A stretch of DNA of 64,000 nucleotides from contig JAGOPK010000001.1 in assembly GCA_017992055.1 (NCBI GenBank), positions 124,001-188,000 on the forward strand, written 5' to 3'. Both the position numbers and the translations under genes were made by a program. The notes below the pieces were generated by a model, which did not search any database, was not told the origin of the DNA, and worked only from the letters and a program-made list of their open reading frames with translations. Shown in pieces: positions 41,916 to 49,561 of this stretch (its first letter is position 1; each line of letters opens with the position of its first letter). This DNA comes from Burkholderiaceae bacterium (lineage in GTDB: Bacteria > Pseudomonadota > Gammaproteobacteria > Burkholderiales > Burkholderiaceae_C).

Positions 41916-42983
41916 TCAGTTCGCGGCCTTGATGCGCGCCGCGAACATCTGGCCCACGGTGCCCAGGCCCTCGCCGACCACGCTGCGGTAGCGCTGCGGA
42001 TCGGCCACGGCCTGGAAGCGGGCGCTGGATTCGCTGTCCTTGTTGCCGATGGCCATGCGCAGCAGGCCGGTGGCGATGGCCCCGGCGATCTCGCCGCCGC
42101 TCTTGGCCTCCTCGCGCACCTCGGCAATGGCCGAGGGGTCCAGCGCCAGCGGCTGCTTCAGGCTCAGCGTGGTGCCGCTGTGGGCGGTGCGCAGCGTGGC
42201 ACTGGCGGTCTGGATGCTGGGATAGGCCTTGCCCGAGACCTCGGCCGTGCTCGCCAGTCGGCCCAGAAAGCCCTTGTTGTGATTGCTCAGCTTGACGAAG
42301 TGCACGCGCAGGTTCACTTCCATCAGCGTGGCCCCGCCCAGTTCCTGCTGCAGCGGCGCGGTGTCGAAGGCCGAGCCGATGACCGTGGCCACCTCGCCCA
42401 TGGCGCCGAGGCTGGCCAGCAGCCCGCCGCCTGCCGGGCGGCTGCCCTGGCCGGCGGCCATCTTGTTGACGCCGTAGATGGCCATGCCGGGCGGCGCGAC
42501 GGTGATCGAGTGCTCGTTGCGCAGCGGCGCCGGCACGCCGGTGGCGGCCAGCTTCTGCCAGGTCGGCGAGGCCAGCACCTGCTCGCTGGGCACGACCTCG
42601 AGGCCGGCCTCCGTCAATGACTGCACCAGATGCTGGTACAGGGCAGCGGCCAGGGCCTGGAAGTCGGCCTCGCCGACGCCGGCCAGCGTATAGAAGGCGC
42701 TGCTGCGCGCGCGCCCGGCCGCGGCAAAGCCCGAGGTCTCCGCCGACACCTGGTCACCGGTGACGAACTGCACCGAGAACAGCGGGATCGCCAGCCTGCG
42801 CACGCCTTTCAGCAAGGCCGCATCGCTGACCTCCAGGTGCTCGGCCGCCAGCGCCGCGGGTGCGCTGGCCAAGTTCAGCGCCACCGGCGCGGGTGGCTCG
42901 GCGGCTGGCGCCGCGGCGGGCGTCAGCAGGCACAGGGCGCAGGCCAGGGTGGCCAGGCGGTGGGGCATGGGGCAGGACATCAT
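41916..42983 (-). CDS. Hypothetical secreted protein, 355 aa
   Basis: The start at 42983 (or 42980/42968) gives about 355 residues with a Sec signal (LATLACALCLLTPAAAPAA). I do not recognise the family. Segments such as GVRRLAIPLFSVQFVTGDQ, GVGEADFQALAAALYQHLVQSLTEAGLEVVP and TLMEVNLRVHFVKLSN suggest a mixed alpha/beta fold that first computes a lipoprotein-like region, but no motif stands out. No transmembrane helix is visible beyond the signal. It is divergent from the DAHP synthase leader; nothing links it functionally to its neighbours. Confidence 0.65.
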   Translation of the reverse strand: MMSCPMPHRLATLACALCLLTPAAAPAAEPPAPVALNLASAPAALAAEHLEVSDAALLKGVRRLAIPLFSVQFVTGDQVSAETSGFAAAGRARSSAFYTLAGVGEADFQALAAALYQHLVQSLTEAGLEVVPSEQVLASPTWQKLAATGVPAPLRNEHSITVAPPGMAIYGVNKMAAGQGSRPAGGGLLASLGAMGEVATVIGSAFDTAPLQQELGGATLMEVNLRVHFVKLSNHNKGFLGRLASTAEVSGKAYPSIQTASATLRTAHSGTTLSLKQPLALDPSAIAEVREEAKSGGEIAGAIATGLLRMAIGNKDSESSARFQAVADPQRYRSVVGEGLGTVGQMFAARIKAAN

Positions 42984-43083
42984 GGCGGGGCCTTGTGGAC
43001 GGATGGACGGGGTTTCAGCCCTACGCAGGCGGCCGGCGCCAAACGGCGCAATGGGCCGCCACATCGCGCCACACCGGCCGTGC

Positions 43084-43089
43084 TACATT
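43084..43089 (+). promoter_or_regulatory. Extended -10 element for the aroG leader
   Basis: TACATT preceded by TGC (43081-43083) forms an extended -10. The predicted start point, about 43096, is almost at the leader-peptide ATG (43098), and no ribosome site precedes that ATG. The -35 is not recognisable, as is common with an extended -10. Confidence 0.5.
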
Positions 43090-43097
43090 CGCCGCCC

Positions 43098-43175
43098 ATG
43101 CGCGCTCCGCGATTTTTCTTTGCCTACTTTTGGTTCTCGCCCCTGACCGGCGGCTGGAGAGGCAAGCGCGCGTAA
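43098..43175 (+). CDS. Aromatic-rich leader peptide of the DAHP synthase attenuator
   Basis: This 25-codon frame begins MRAPRFFFAYFWF and holds five Phe, one Tyr and two Trp codons, six of the eight aromatic codons lying in seven consecutive codons with one neighbour (43113-43136). It ends with TAA at 43175, 22 nt before a strong intrinsic terminator. The composition is what a ribosome-stalling sensor of aromatic aminoacyl-tRNA needs. It is likely translated from a leaderless or near-leaderless start. It is too short and biased to be a functional protein. Confidence 0.8.
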   Translation: MRAPRFFFAYFWFSPLTGGWRGKRA

Positions 43176-43208
43176 GCACCGCAGACCGAACACCCAGAAA
43201 ACCGCCGG
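43147..43208 (+). promoter_or_regulatory. Antiterminator pairing of the aroG attenuator
   Basis: CCGGCGG at 43147-43153, inside the leader peptide just past the aromatic codons, is exactly complementary to CCGCCGG at 43202-43208, the left arm of the terminator. A ribosome stalled at the Phe/Tyr codons leaves this arm free to pair, which would break the terminator. The pairing is read directly; the mechanism is inferred from known attenuators. Confidence 0.6.
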
Positions 43209-43228
43209 CAAGCCCGGCGGTTTTTTTT
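43198..43228 (+). terminator. Intrinsic terminator of the aroG attenuator
   Basis: ACCGCCGG (43201-43208) pairs with CCGGCGGT (43214-43221) around a 5-nt loop, and AAA/TTT extends the stem to 11 bp. A run of eight T follows (43221-43228). It lies between the leader peptide and the DAHP synthase ATG at 43271, so it would cut off aroG transcription unless an antiterminator forms. Confidence 0.9.
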
Positions 43229-43270
43229 CGCCCCTGCACATCCGTTCCCCACGTTTCCCAGGAGTTCACG

Positions 43271-44428
43271 ATGGCCCCGAAGTCCCCCGCCCGCGCCGCC
43301 GGCGCCTCTGCCAGCACCGAACCGGGCTATGGCTATGCGCTGTCCGAGAAGACCAGCCAGACCGACGACCAGCGCATCCAGGAGGTGACACCCTTGCCGC
43401 CGCCCGAACACCTGATCCGCTTCTTCCCGATTGCCGGCACGCCGGTGGAGCAGCTGATCGCCGGCACGCGCCAGACCGTGCGCCGCATCATGGAAGGCCA
43501 GGACGACCGCCTGCTGGTGGTCATCGGTCCCTGCTCGATCCACGATCCCGCAGCGGCCCTGGAGTACGCGCGCAAGCTCAAGCTGGAGCGCGAGAAGTAC
43601 AAGGACACGCTGGAGATCGTGATGCGCGTGTACTTCGAGAAGCCGCGCACCACGGTGGGCTGGAAGGGCCTGATCAACGACCCCTACCTGGACGAGAGCT
43701 ACCGCATCCACGAGGGCCTGCGCATCGCGCGCCAGCTGCTGCTGGACATCAACCGCCTGGGCGTGCCGGCGGGCAGCGAGTTCCTGGACGTGATCAGCCC
43801 GCAGTACATCGGCGACCTGATCAGCTGGGGCGCGATCGGCGCGCGCACCACCGAAAGCCAGGTGCACCGCGAGCTGGCCTCGGGCCTGAGCGCACCGATC
43901 GGCTTCAAGAACGGCACCGACGGCAACCTGAAGATCGCCACCGACGCCATCCAGGCCGCCAGCCGGCCGCACCACTTCATGTCGGTGCACAAGAACGGCC
44001 AGGTGGCCATCGTGCAGACCAAGGGCAACAAGGACTGCCATGTGATCCTGCGCGGCGGCAAGGCGCCCAACTACGACGCCGCCAGCGTGGCCGCGGCCTG
44101 CGCCGAGCTGGAAGCGGCCAAGCTGCCCTGCCAGCTGATGATTGACTGCAGCCATGCCAACAGCAGCAAGCAGCACCAGCGCCAGATCGACGTGGCGCGA
44201 GACATCGGCGAGCAATTGGCGGCGGGCAGCCGCTGCATCTTCGGCGTGATGGTCGAAAGCCATCTGCATGCCGGCGCGCAGAAGTTCAGCCCCGGCAAGG
44301 ACGATCCGGCGGCGCTGGCCTATGGCCAGAGCATCACCGATGCCTGCATCGGCTGGGACGACTCGGTGGGCGTGCTGGACACGCTGAGCCAGGCGGTGAA
44401 GGCGCGCCGCGCCCGGACGGCGGGCTGA
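43271..44428 (+). CDS. aroG: 3-deoxy-7-phosphoheptulonate (DAHP) synthase, class I
   Basis: The enzyme condenses phosphoenolpyruvate and erythrose 4-phosphate in the first step of the shikimate pathway. The 385-residue protein has VIGPCSIHDPAAALEYA, MRVYFEKPRTTVGWKGLINDP, SEFLDVISPQYIGDLISWGAIGARTTESQ in outline, GFKNGTDGNLKIA and IDCSHANSSKQH. This is the AroAI-alpha subfamily with allosteric aromatic amino acid control in E. coli. AGGAG lies 7 nt before the ATG. It is expressed through the attenuator at 43098-43228. Which aromatic acid inhibits the enzyme cannot be told. Confidence 0.95.
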   Translation: MAPKSPARAAGASASTEPGYGYALSEKTSQTDDQRIQEVTPLPPPEHLIRFFPIAGTPVEQLIAGTRQTVRRIMEGQDDRLLVVIGPCSIHDPAAALEYARKLKLEREKYKDTLEIVMRVYFEKPRTTVGWKGLINDPYLDESYRIHEGLRIARQLLLDINRLGVPAGSEFLDVISPQYIGDLISWGAIGARTTESQVHRELASGLSAPIGFKNGTDGNLKIATDAIQAASRPHHFMSVHKNGQVAIVQTKGNKDCHVILRGGKAPNYDAASVAAACAELEAAKLPCQLMIDCSHANSSKQHQRQIDVARDIGEQLAAGSRCIFGVMVESHLHAGAQKFSPGKDDPAALAYGQSITDACIGWDDSVGVLDTLSQAVKARRARTAG

Positions 44429-44432
44429 TCGC

Positions 44433-47168
44433 TCAGCGCCCGCCGGCGGCGCGGTAGCTGGCCAGGTGGTCGCCGTTCAGCGGCCGCAGCTGGCCGGCGC
44501 GCTCGTAGGCCGTGCGTGAGCGGGCGAACCAGGCGGCTCGCTCGGCCGGCAGGGCCTGGCCCAGGAACAGGCAGGCCTCGCCCAGGTTGAGCATCGCGTC
44601 GCCGGCCTTGGGCGCCTGGGCCAGCTGCTCCAGCACCGGCACCTGGGCGCGCGCCAGCGCCAGGCCGTCGCGCTCGGCGCCGGCGTGGCTGGACCACAGC
44701 GCACGCGCCTGCTGCAGCCGCATCCAGGCCAGCATGCGCCGTGGATGCTCGGCCTGCGGCTGCTCGTCGGCCCTGGCCTGCCACAGCGCCACCGCCTCGG
44801 CCAGCACGCGGGCGGCCTCGGCGGCATCGTCCGGCCGGCCGCTGGCCAGCAGGGCCCGGCCATGGTGCTGGGCCACACGCGGCCGCGCCTCCAGCCATTT
44901 GTTGCCGGCACCGTTTTCGCGCGCCAGCCCCTGCACATGCTGCCAGGCCACGCGGGTGGCGGCCAGCGCGGCGGCGCCGTCGCCCAGGCGCAGCAGGATC
45001 ACGCCGCCATTGGTGGCCTCGGTGACCAGGCCGTCGCGGGCCACCACATCAGCCGGCGACTGCTCCACCGCGCGCTCGCGGTAGCGGATGGCCTGCTGCG
45101 CATGCTGGCGCGCCGGCTCCAGCTGGCCCAGGCGCGCATGGCTGATGGCGCGGCCGCCGTGCAGGGTGCCCAGCAGGTCGCCGGTGGCACGGTCGGCGCG
45201 CTCGGCATCCAGGCGCTTCAGCTCGGCCTCGGTCTCGGCCAGCAGGGCCAGCGCGCGCTCGGGCTGGTTCAGGCTGGCGATGCTTTGCTGGTCGTAGAAG
45301 CTGGCCAGGGCCAGACCCAGCGCGGCGCGGCGCACGGCCACCTGGCGGCGGCCGTCGCCGGCCAGATCCGGCAGGGCCTGGTCGGCCAGGCCGCGGGCGC
45401 GCTCGACCAGCGTCACGCCGCTGGCCGGATCACCGGCGGCGCGATGCGTCTGGGCCAGGATCTGCAGCGCGCGCAAATAGGCTTCGACGAAGCCGGCATC
45501 GCCGCGGCGCAGCGGCCAGGCGCGCTCGGCCAGGGCCACGGCGCGCTCGGCATGGCGGCGTGCATCGGGCAGCTTCTTCAGCGACACGCCGGTGTCGTTG
45601 CCCTGCAGCTCGGCCAGGCGCGCATAGGCGGCGGTCAGGTCGGCCTGCCAGTCGGCATCGTCGCCCATCTGGTCGGCCAGGCGGTCGAGGTTGGCGATCA
45701 GGCCCTTCAGCAGTTCCTCCTTGACCGCCAGGCCGCCGGGCAGCGAGGTGATGGCATCGCCCTGGCGCAGCACCACCTCGTGGGTGATGGCGCGCACCTG
45801 GTCCAGCCGGGCCTGGGCCAGGTCGCGCGCGGCGGCGGCGCGCTGGCCCTGCCACAGGCTGAGGCCCAGGCCACCCACCAGGCCGGCCAGGCCCAGGGCC
45901 GCGGCGGCACTGGCCAGGCGGTTGCGGCGCAGCGCCTTGCCGGCACGGTCCAGCCAGGACGCCGGCCGGGCGGCGACCGGATAGCCGCCCAGATAGGCGC
46001 GGATGTCGGCGGCAAAGGCCTCGACGCTGGGATAGCGGCCGTCCGGGCTCTTGTCCAGCGCCTTCAGCAGCACATTGTCCAGGTCGCCCTGCAGGCGGCG
46101 GCGCGTGGCCAGCCACTGCGCGTCGCCAGCCAGGCCGGGGCCGCCGCTGGTCTCGGCGGTCAGCGCGCTGGGCCGGGCCGGGGCTTCTTCCAGCACGCAG
46201 CGTGCGGCCTCCTGGGCGCTGGTGGCGCCGCGGCCATAGGGGCGCTGGCCGGTGAGCATCACATACAGCAGCACGCCCAGGCTGTAGACATCGGTGGCCG
46301 TGCCCACGGCCTCGCCGCGCACCTGCTCGGGGCTGGCGTAGTGCGGCGTGAACGGGCGCTCGCCGACCAGGGTGGCGCCGGCATCGGCGCCTTCCAGCGG
46401 GTCCAGCGCCTTGGCGATGCCGAAGTCCAGCAGCTTGACCTGGCCCGGCTCGCCCGGGCGCTGGCCGGGCGCGACCAGCACATTGCCCGGCTTCAGGTCG
46501 CGGTGCACCAGCAGCTGGCGGTGGGCATGGGCCACGGCATCGGCCAGCTGCAGGAACAGCGCCAGCCGCGCCTCCAGCGCCAGCGTGGCGCAGGCCTGGT
46601 CGATGGGCCGGCCGTCGACCGCCTCCATCACGAAGTACGGCTGGCCCGAAGGCGTGCGGCCGGCGTCGAGCAGGCGCGCGATGTGCGGATGGTTCAGCCG
46701 CGCCAGCGCCTGCTGCTCCTGGGCGAAGCGCTCCAGCACACGCTGGCTGTCCAGCCCGGCGCGCAGCACCTTGATCGCCGCCCAGCCCTGGTAGGCGCCA
46801 TCGGCGCGCTGGGCGCGCCAGACCTCGCCCATGCCGCCGCGGCCCAGCAGGGACTCGACCCGCCAGGCGCCCAGGCGCTGGCCGGCCAGCGGTTCGGCGG
46901 CCGCGGCCTGCAGCGCGCTGGCCGGCGTGGCCAGAAAGCCCGCGCCGGCAGCGTCGCCTTGACGCGTGCCGGAATCCGCGTCGCCGGCCTCGCCGTCGTC
47001 GTCCAGCGCATGGGCCAGCAGCGAGCGCACCTCGTCCAGCAGCGCGGCGTCGGTGCCGGATTGGGCCAGCGCCTGCAGCTCGGCCTGGCGCGCCGCGGCC
47101 GGCAGGGCCAGCAGGCGCTCGAACAGCTGGCGCACGGTCTGCCAGTCGGGCTGGGGGCGGGTGGGCAT
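44433..47168 (-). CDS. Membrane serine/threonine protein kinase with C-terminal TPR-like sensor region
   Basis: The start at 47168 gives 911 residues. The N-terminal segment (1-90) is helical, and the kinase domain (about 100-400) has GRGGMGEVWRAQ, catalytic Lys133 in AAIKVL, HRDLKPGN (222-229), LLDFGIAK and YASPEQVRGEAVG. A membrane helix lies around 418-440. The remaining 470 residues are extracytoplasmic, Ala-rich and helical with TPR-like repeats, probably a sensor. Divergently encoded 0.6 kb away is a TIGR02999-type ECF sigma factor, so this kinase probably phosphorylates it, as known for the Vibrio PknT/EcfP pair. Confidence 0.88.
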   Translation of the reverse strand: MPTRPQPDWQTVRQLFERLLALPAAARQAELQALAQSGTDAALLDEVRSLLAHALDDDGEAGDADSGTRQGDAAGAGFLATPASALQAAAAEPLAGQRLGAWRVESLLGRGGMGEVWRAQRADGAYQGWAAIKVLRAGLDSQRVLERFAQEQQALARLNHPHIARLLDAGRTPSGQPYFVMEAVDGRPIDQACATLALEARLALFLQLADAVAHAHRQLLVHRDLKPGNVLVAPGQRPGEPGQVKLLDFGIAKALDPLEGADAGATLVGERPFTPHYASPEQVRGEAVGTATDVYSLGVLLYVMLTGQRPYGRGATSAQEAARCVLEEAPARPSALTAETSGGPGLAGDAQWLATRRRLQGDLDNVLLKALDKSPDGRYPSVEAFAADIRAYLGGYPVAARPASWLDRAGKALRRNRLASAAAALGLAGLVGGLGLSLWQGQRAAAARDLAQARLDQVRAITHEVVLRQGDAITSLPGGLAVKEELLKGLIANLDRLADQMGDDADWQADLTAAYARLAELQGNDTGVSLKKLPDARRHAERAVALAERAWPLRRGDAGFVEAYLRALQILAQTHRAAGDPASGVTLVERARGLADQALPDLAGDGRRQVAVRRAALGLALASFYDQQSIASLNQPERALALLAETEAELKRLDAERADRATGDLLGTLHGGRAISHARLGQLEPARQHAQQAIRYRERAVEQSPADVVARDGLVTEATNGGVILLRLGDGAAALAATRVAWQHVQGLARENGAGNKWLEARPRVAQHHGRALLASGRPDDAAEAARVLAEAVALWQARADEQPQAEHPRRMLAWMRLQQARALWSSHAGAERDGLALARAQVPVLEQLAQAPKAGDAMLNLGEACLFLGQALPAERAAWFARSRTAYERAGQLRPLNGDHLASYRAAGGR

Positions 47169-47391
47169 GGGGCGAAGAGGCCGAAGGGGCCGAAGGGCCA
47201 ACGATGTCCACGACATCATCAGGGAGAAACCGGGGGCGCAGCCCGGCGGGCCGGGTGCTGTTGTGTAGCAGACGCCGCAGCGGCGCGCCAAAAGGCGCAT
47301 GGCCCTGCGATGGAGTGGGGCATCCAGACCGGTCGGTCTGTGGCCCGCGACCAACGCCCACCCCCTGGCCGGGCGGTCGGGATTGACGGCG

Positions 47392-47410
47392 ATTGCTGCG
47401 TCGCAACAAT
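47392..47410. promoter_or_regulatory. Imperfect palindrome upstream of the 76-aa gene
   Basis: ATTGCTGCGTCGCAACAAT is an odd-centred palindrome with eight of nine base pairs matching, 39 nt upstream of the ATG at 47449. It lies in the 280-bp gap between the kinase and the sigma-factor region and could be an operator. Nothing else recognisable was seen in that gap. Confidence 0.4.
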
Positions 47411-47448
47411 GGCGCCATGGCCCCGCAGCGGGCAGTCGCCCCGTCACC

Positions 47449-47679
47449 ATGAACGCCCTGTCCCAGCCCGAGCAACGCCAGCTCAGCCTCGTCGAGATCG
47501 TCGACTTCAAGTGGCTGATGGCCGGCGCCGGCCATGGCGTGCATGTCGAGCGGCTGCAGACCGACCCGGTCTATGCCCAGCAATGCCTGTGCCAGGCGGT
47601 GGGTTCGCGGGTGCCGGCGCTGCGCGCGGCGGCCCGGCACATCGCGCGCTGCCTGGGCGTGGTGCTGCCCAGCAACTGA
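47449..47679 (+). CDS. Small hypothetical protein, 76 aa
   Basis: A short frame with good coding character, it contains IVDFKWLMAGAGHGVHVERLQTDPVYAQQCL and a C-terminal LRAAARHIARCLGVVLPSN. No domain is recognised; the Trp, His and Cys placement suggests a compact helical protein. It is encoded between the divergent kinase and ECF sigma genes, on the sigma strand, 113 bp before it. It could be linked to that system, but small unlinked proteins of this style also occur widely in Burkholderiales. Confidence 0.6.
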   Translation: MNALSQPEQRQLSLVEIVDFKWLMAGAGHGVHVERLQTDPVYAQQCLCQAVGSRVPALRAAARHIARCLGVVLPSN

Positions 47680-47792
47680 GCATTGCTGCGCAGCCGGCGG
47701 CGCCAGGCCGCGGGCGCGCCGCGGCGGCCGTGACATGCCGCATGGCCGGCCGGTCCGGGCGCTGGGCACAATCGGCCCAGGAGGTGGGGCTG

Positions 47793-48443
47793 ATGTTGTC
47801 GTCGATGTCGTCGGGTTCCGACGCGCCACAGCTGGGCGAGGTCACGCAGTGGCTGGCCGATCTGGCCGCCCAATCACCGGGTCAGGCACCAGGTCAGGCC
47901 CCGGGTCCGATGTCGGGCCACGACCGGGCCAATGCCGACCGGCTGTTTGCCCTGCTCTACGACGATCTGCGCCGCATCGCGCGCGGCCACATGCGCCGCG
48001 AGGCCTCGGAGCACACGCTCAGTGCCACCGGCCTGGCCCATGAGGCCTGGTTCCGCATGGCCGAGCAGACGCGCACGCAGTGGAAGAACCGCAGCCACTT
48101 CCTGGCCGTGGCCTCGACCATGATGCGCCGCATCCTGATCAACCACGAGATGGCGCGCCGCGCCGCCAAGCGCGATGCCGAACTGGTGCCGGTGACGCTG
48201 TCGGGCCTGGAGCAGATCGGCGTGGCGCCCGATCGCGATGTGGTGGCGGTGCACGAGGCCCTGCTGGCCTTCGAGGCCCTGGACGCGCGTGCCGCCAAGG
48301 TGGTGGAGCTGCGCTTCTTCGGCGGGCTGGAAAACGAGGAGGTGGCCGAGGTGCTGGGCATCTCGCTGGCCACGGTCAAGCGCGACTGGGCCGTGGCCCG
48401 GGCCTGGCTGCACCGCGAGCTGGGCGCGTCGCCCGCGGCTTGA
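47793..48443 (+). CDS. ECF-type RNA polymerase sigma factor, TIGR02999 family (ECF43-like)
   Basis: This 216-residue sigma factor has region 2 (about residues 48-115, LFALLYDDLRRIARGHM and FLAVASTMMRRILINHEMARRAAKR) and region 4 (about 150-210, FEALDARAAKVVELRFFGGLENEEVAEVLGISLATVKRDWAVARAWL in outline). The acidic DAED-like patch of region 2.2 is missing; that stretch is TLSATGLAHEAW (75-86), with Ser and Thr in place of acids. In this family Thr phosphorylation supplies the charge and allows RNA polymerase binding. CAGGAGGT precedes the ATG. It is divergent from a Ser/Thr kinase, which fits that mechanism. Confidence 0.88.
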   Translation: MLSSMSSGSDAPQLGEVTQWLADLAAQSPGQAPGQAPGPMSGHDRANADRLFALLYDDLRRIARGHMRREASEHTLSATGLAHEAWFRMAEQTRTQWKNRSHFLAVASTMMRRILINHEMARRAAKRDAELVPVTLSGLEQIGVAPDRDVVAVHEALLAFEALDARAAKVVELRFFGGLENEEVAEVLGISLATVKRDWAVARAWLHRELGASPAA

Positions 48444-48546
48444 TTTCGCGGCTTGACTTCGCTTAAGCGCCGCTGCCAGCGCGGCCGCTAGACTGGCCGC
48501 GTTCCCCCATTCCCCCAGGGTCCAGACGGAGACGGCGAGGCAGGCG

Positions 48547-48864
48547 ATGCGACAGGACGTGACGGTGGTGTTCGGGCCCGGCGAGGCCGTGCAGATCCCG
48601 GTGGCTGCGGGCCAGCCGCTGGCCTCGCCCGACGAGGGCCGGCGCTGGCTGGACGAGCAGTTCGTGGCACTGGACTGCGAGCCGCTGCGCGCCAGCGGCA
48701 AGGTGCTGATCGCCGACAAGCTGCTGGCGATTGCGCTGAGCGTGGGCCGCCAGCGCTTCGACACCGATGCCGCCTTCCGCGAGGCCTATGCGCGCGCGGC
48801 GCTGGCGGCGATGGCGCGGGCCGTGGTGCGCGTGGACCTGGTCGACGGCCGGGTGGTTGCCTGA
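48547..48864 (+). CDS. Hypothetical protein, 105 aa
   Basis: I do not recognise a domain. The chain reads VTVVFGPGEAVQIPVAAGQPLASPDEGRRWLDEQF and then LRASGKVLIADKLLAIALSVG and AAFREAYARAALAAMARAVVRVDLVDGRVV, giving an N-terminal beta portion and helical C-terminus. No signal peptide or membrane segment is present. It starts 103 bp after the ECF sigma gene and ends 11 bp before the convergent cobalamin adenosyltransferase gene. It may be regulated with the sigma factor, but nothing in the sequence proves it. Confidence 0.6.
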   Translation: MRQDVTVVFGPGEAVQIPVAAGQPLASPDEGRRWLDEQFVALDCEPLRASGKVLIADKLLAIALSVGRQRFDTDAAFREAYARAALAAMARAVVRVDLVDGRVVA

Positions 48865-48875
48865 TGGCGGCCTGA

Positions 48876-49454
48876 TCAGTCGGCGGCCTGGCGCGACAGG
48901 CGCTCGCTCTTCCAGTACACATCGTCGCCGCCCAGGCCATCGAGGTTGGCGCGGTTCAGCACCCGGGCCAGCACGAACATCAGGTCCGACAGCCGGTTCA
49001 GGTACTGGCGCGGCGTGGCATTGACGGCTTCGTGGGCCGTCAGCGCCACCACCGCACGCTCGGCGCGGCGCGCGATGCTGCGGCTGACATGGGCCAGCGC
49101 GGCGCTGCGCGTGCCGGCCGGCAGGATGAACTCGGCCAGCCGCGGCAGCGTGGCATTGTGTTCGGCCAGGGCCTGGTCCAGCGTCAGCAGGGCCGACTCC
49201 TTCAGCAGCGTGTAGCCGGGAATCGACAGCTCGCCGCCCAGGTTGAACAGCTCGTGCTGCACCGTGACCAGCAGCTCGCGCACCGCATCGGGAAGCGGCT
49301 CGGCCAGCAGCACGCCCAGGCTGGAGTTCAGCTCGTCCACATCGCCCATGGCCTGCACGCGCAAATGGTCCTTGGCCACGCGTGTGCCGTCGCCCAGGCC
49401 GGTGGTGCCGTCGTCGCCGGTGCGGGTGGCGATCTGCGTCAGTCGGTTGCTCAT
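48876..49454 (-). CDS. Cob(I)alamin adenosyltransferase, PduO-type
   Basis: The enzyme transfers adenosine from ATP to cob(I)alamin, making coenzyme B12. The 192-residue PduO/MMAB-type protein has IATRTGDDGTTGLGDGTRVAKDH, MGDVDELNSSLGVL, IPAGTRSAALAHVSRSIARRAERAVV in variant form (ILPAGTRSAALAHVSRSIAR) and YLNRLSDLMFVLARVLN. Length is normal. It stands alone, without other cobalamin genes, which is common for the PduO type. Confidence 0.94.
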   Translation of the reverse strand: MSNRLTQIATRTGDDGTTGLGDGTRVAKDHLRVQAMGDVDELNSSLGVLLAEPLPDAVRELLVTVQHELFNLGGELSIPGYTLLKESALLTLDQALAEHNATLPRLAEFILPAGTRSAALAHVSRSIARRAERAVVALTAHEAVNATPRQYLNRLSDLMFVLARVLNRANLDGLGGDDVYWKSERLSRQAAD

Positions 49455-49561
49455 GGCGCAATGTTAGGCGCGATGATCGCCGCCGCGCCGGCAGGGTTGC
49501 ACGCCGGGCGACGGGCCTGCCGGCATACCATCGCGGCTCAGCCTCCAGAGCCTGCACCACC

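Noticed and set aside
43198-43228. Reading the terminator as the end of an unrelated small gene
   Set aside because: Its left arm is exactly complementary to a segment inside the aromatic leader peptide, and it precedes aroG directly. Attenuation explains it better.
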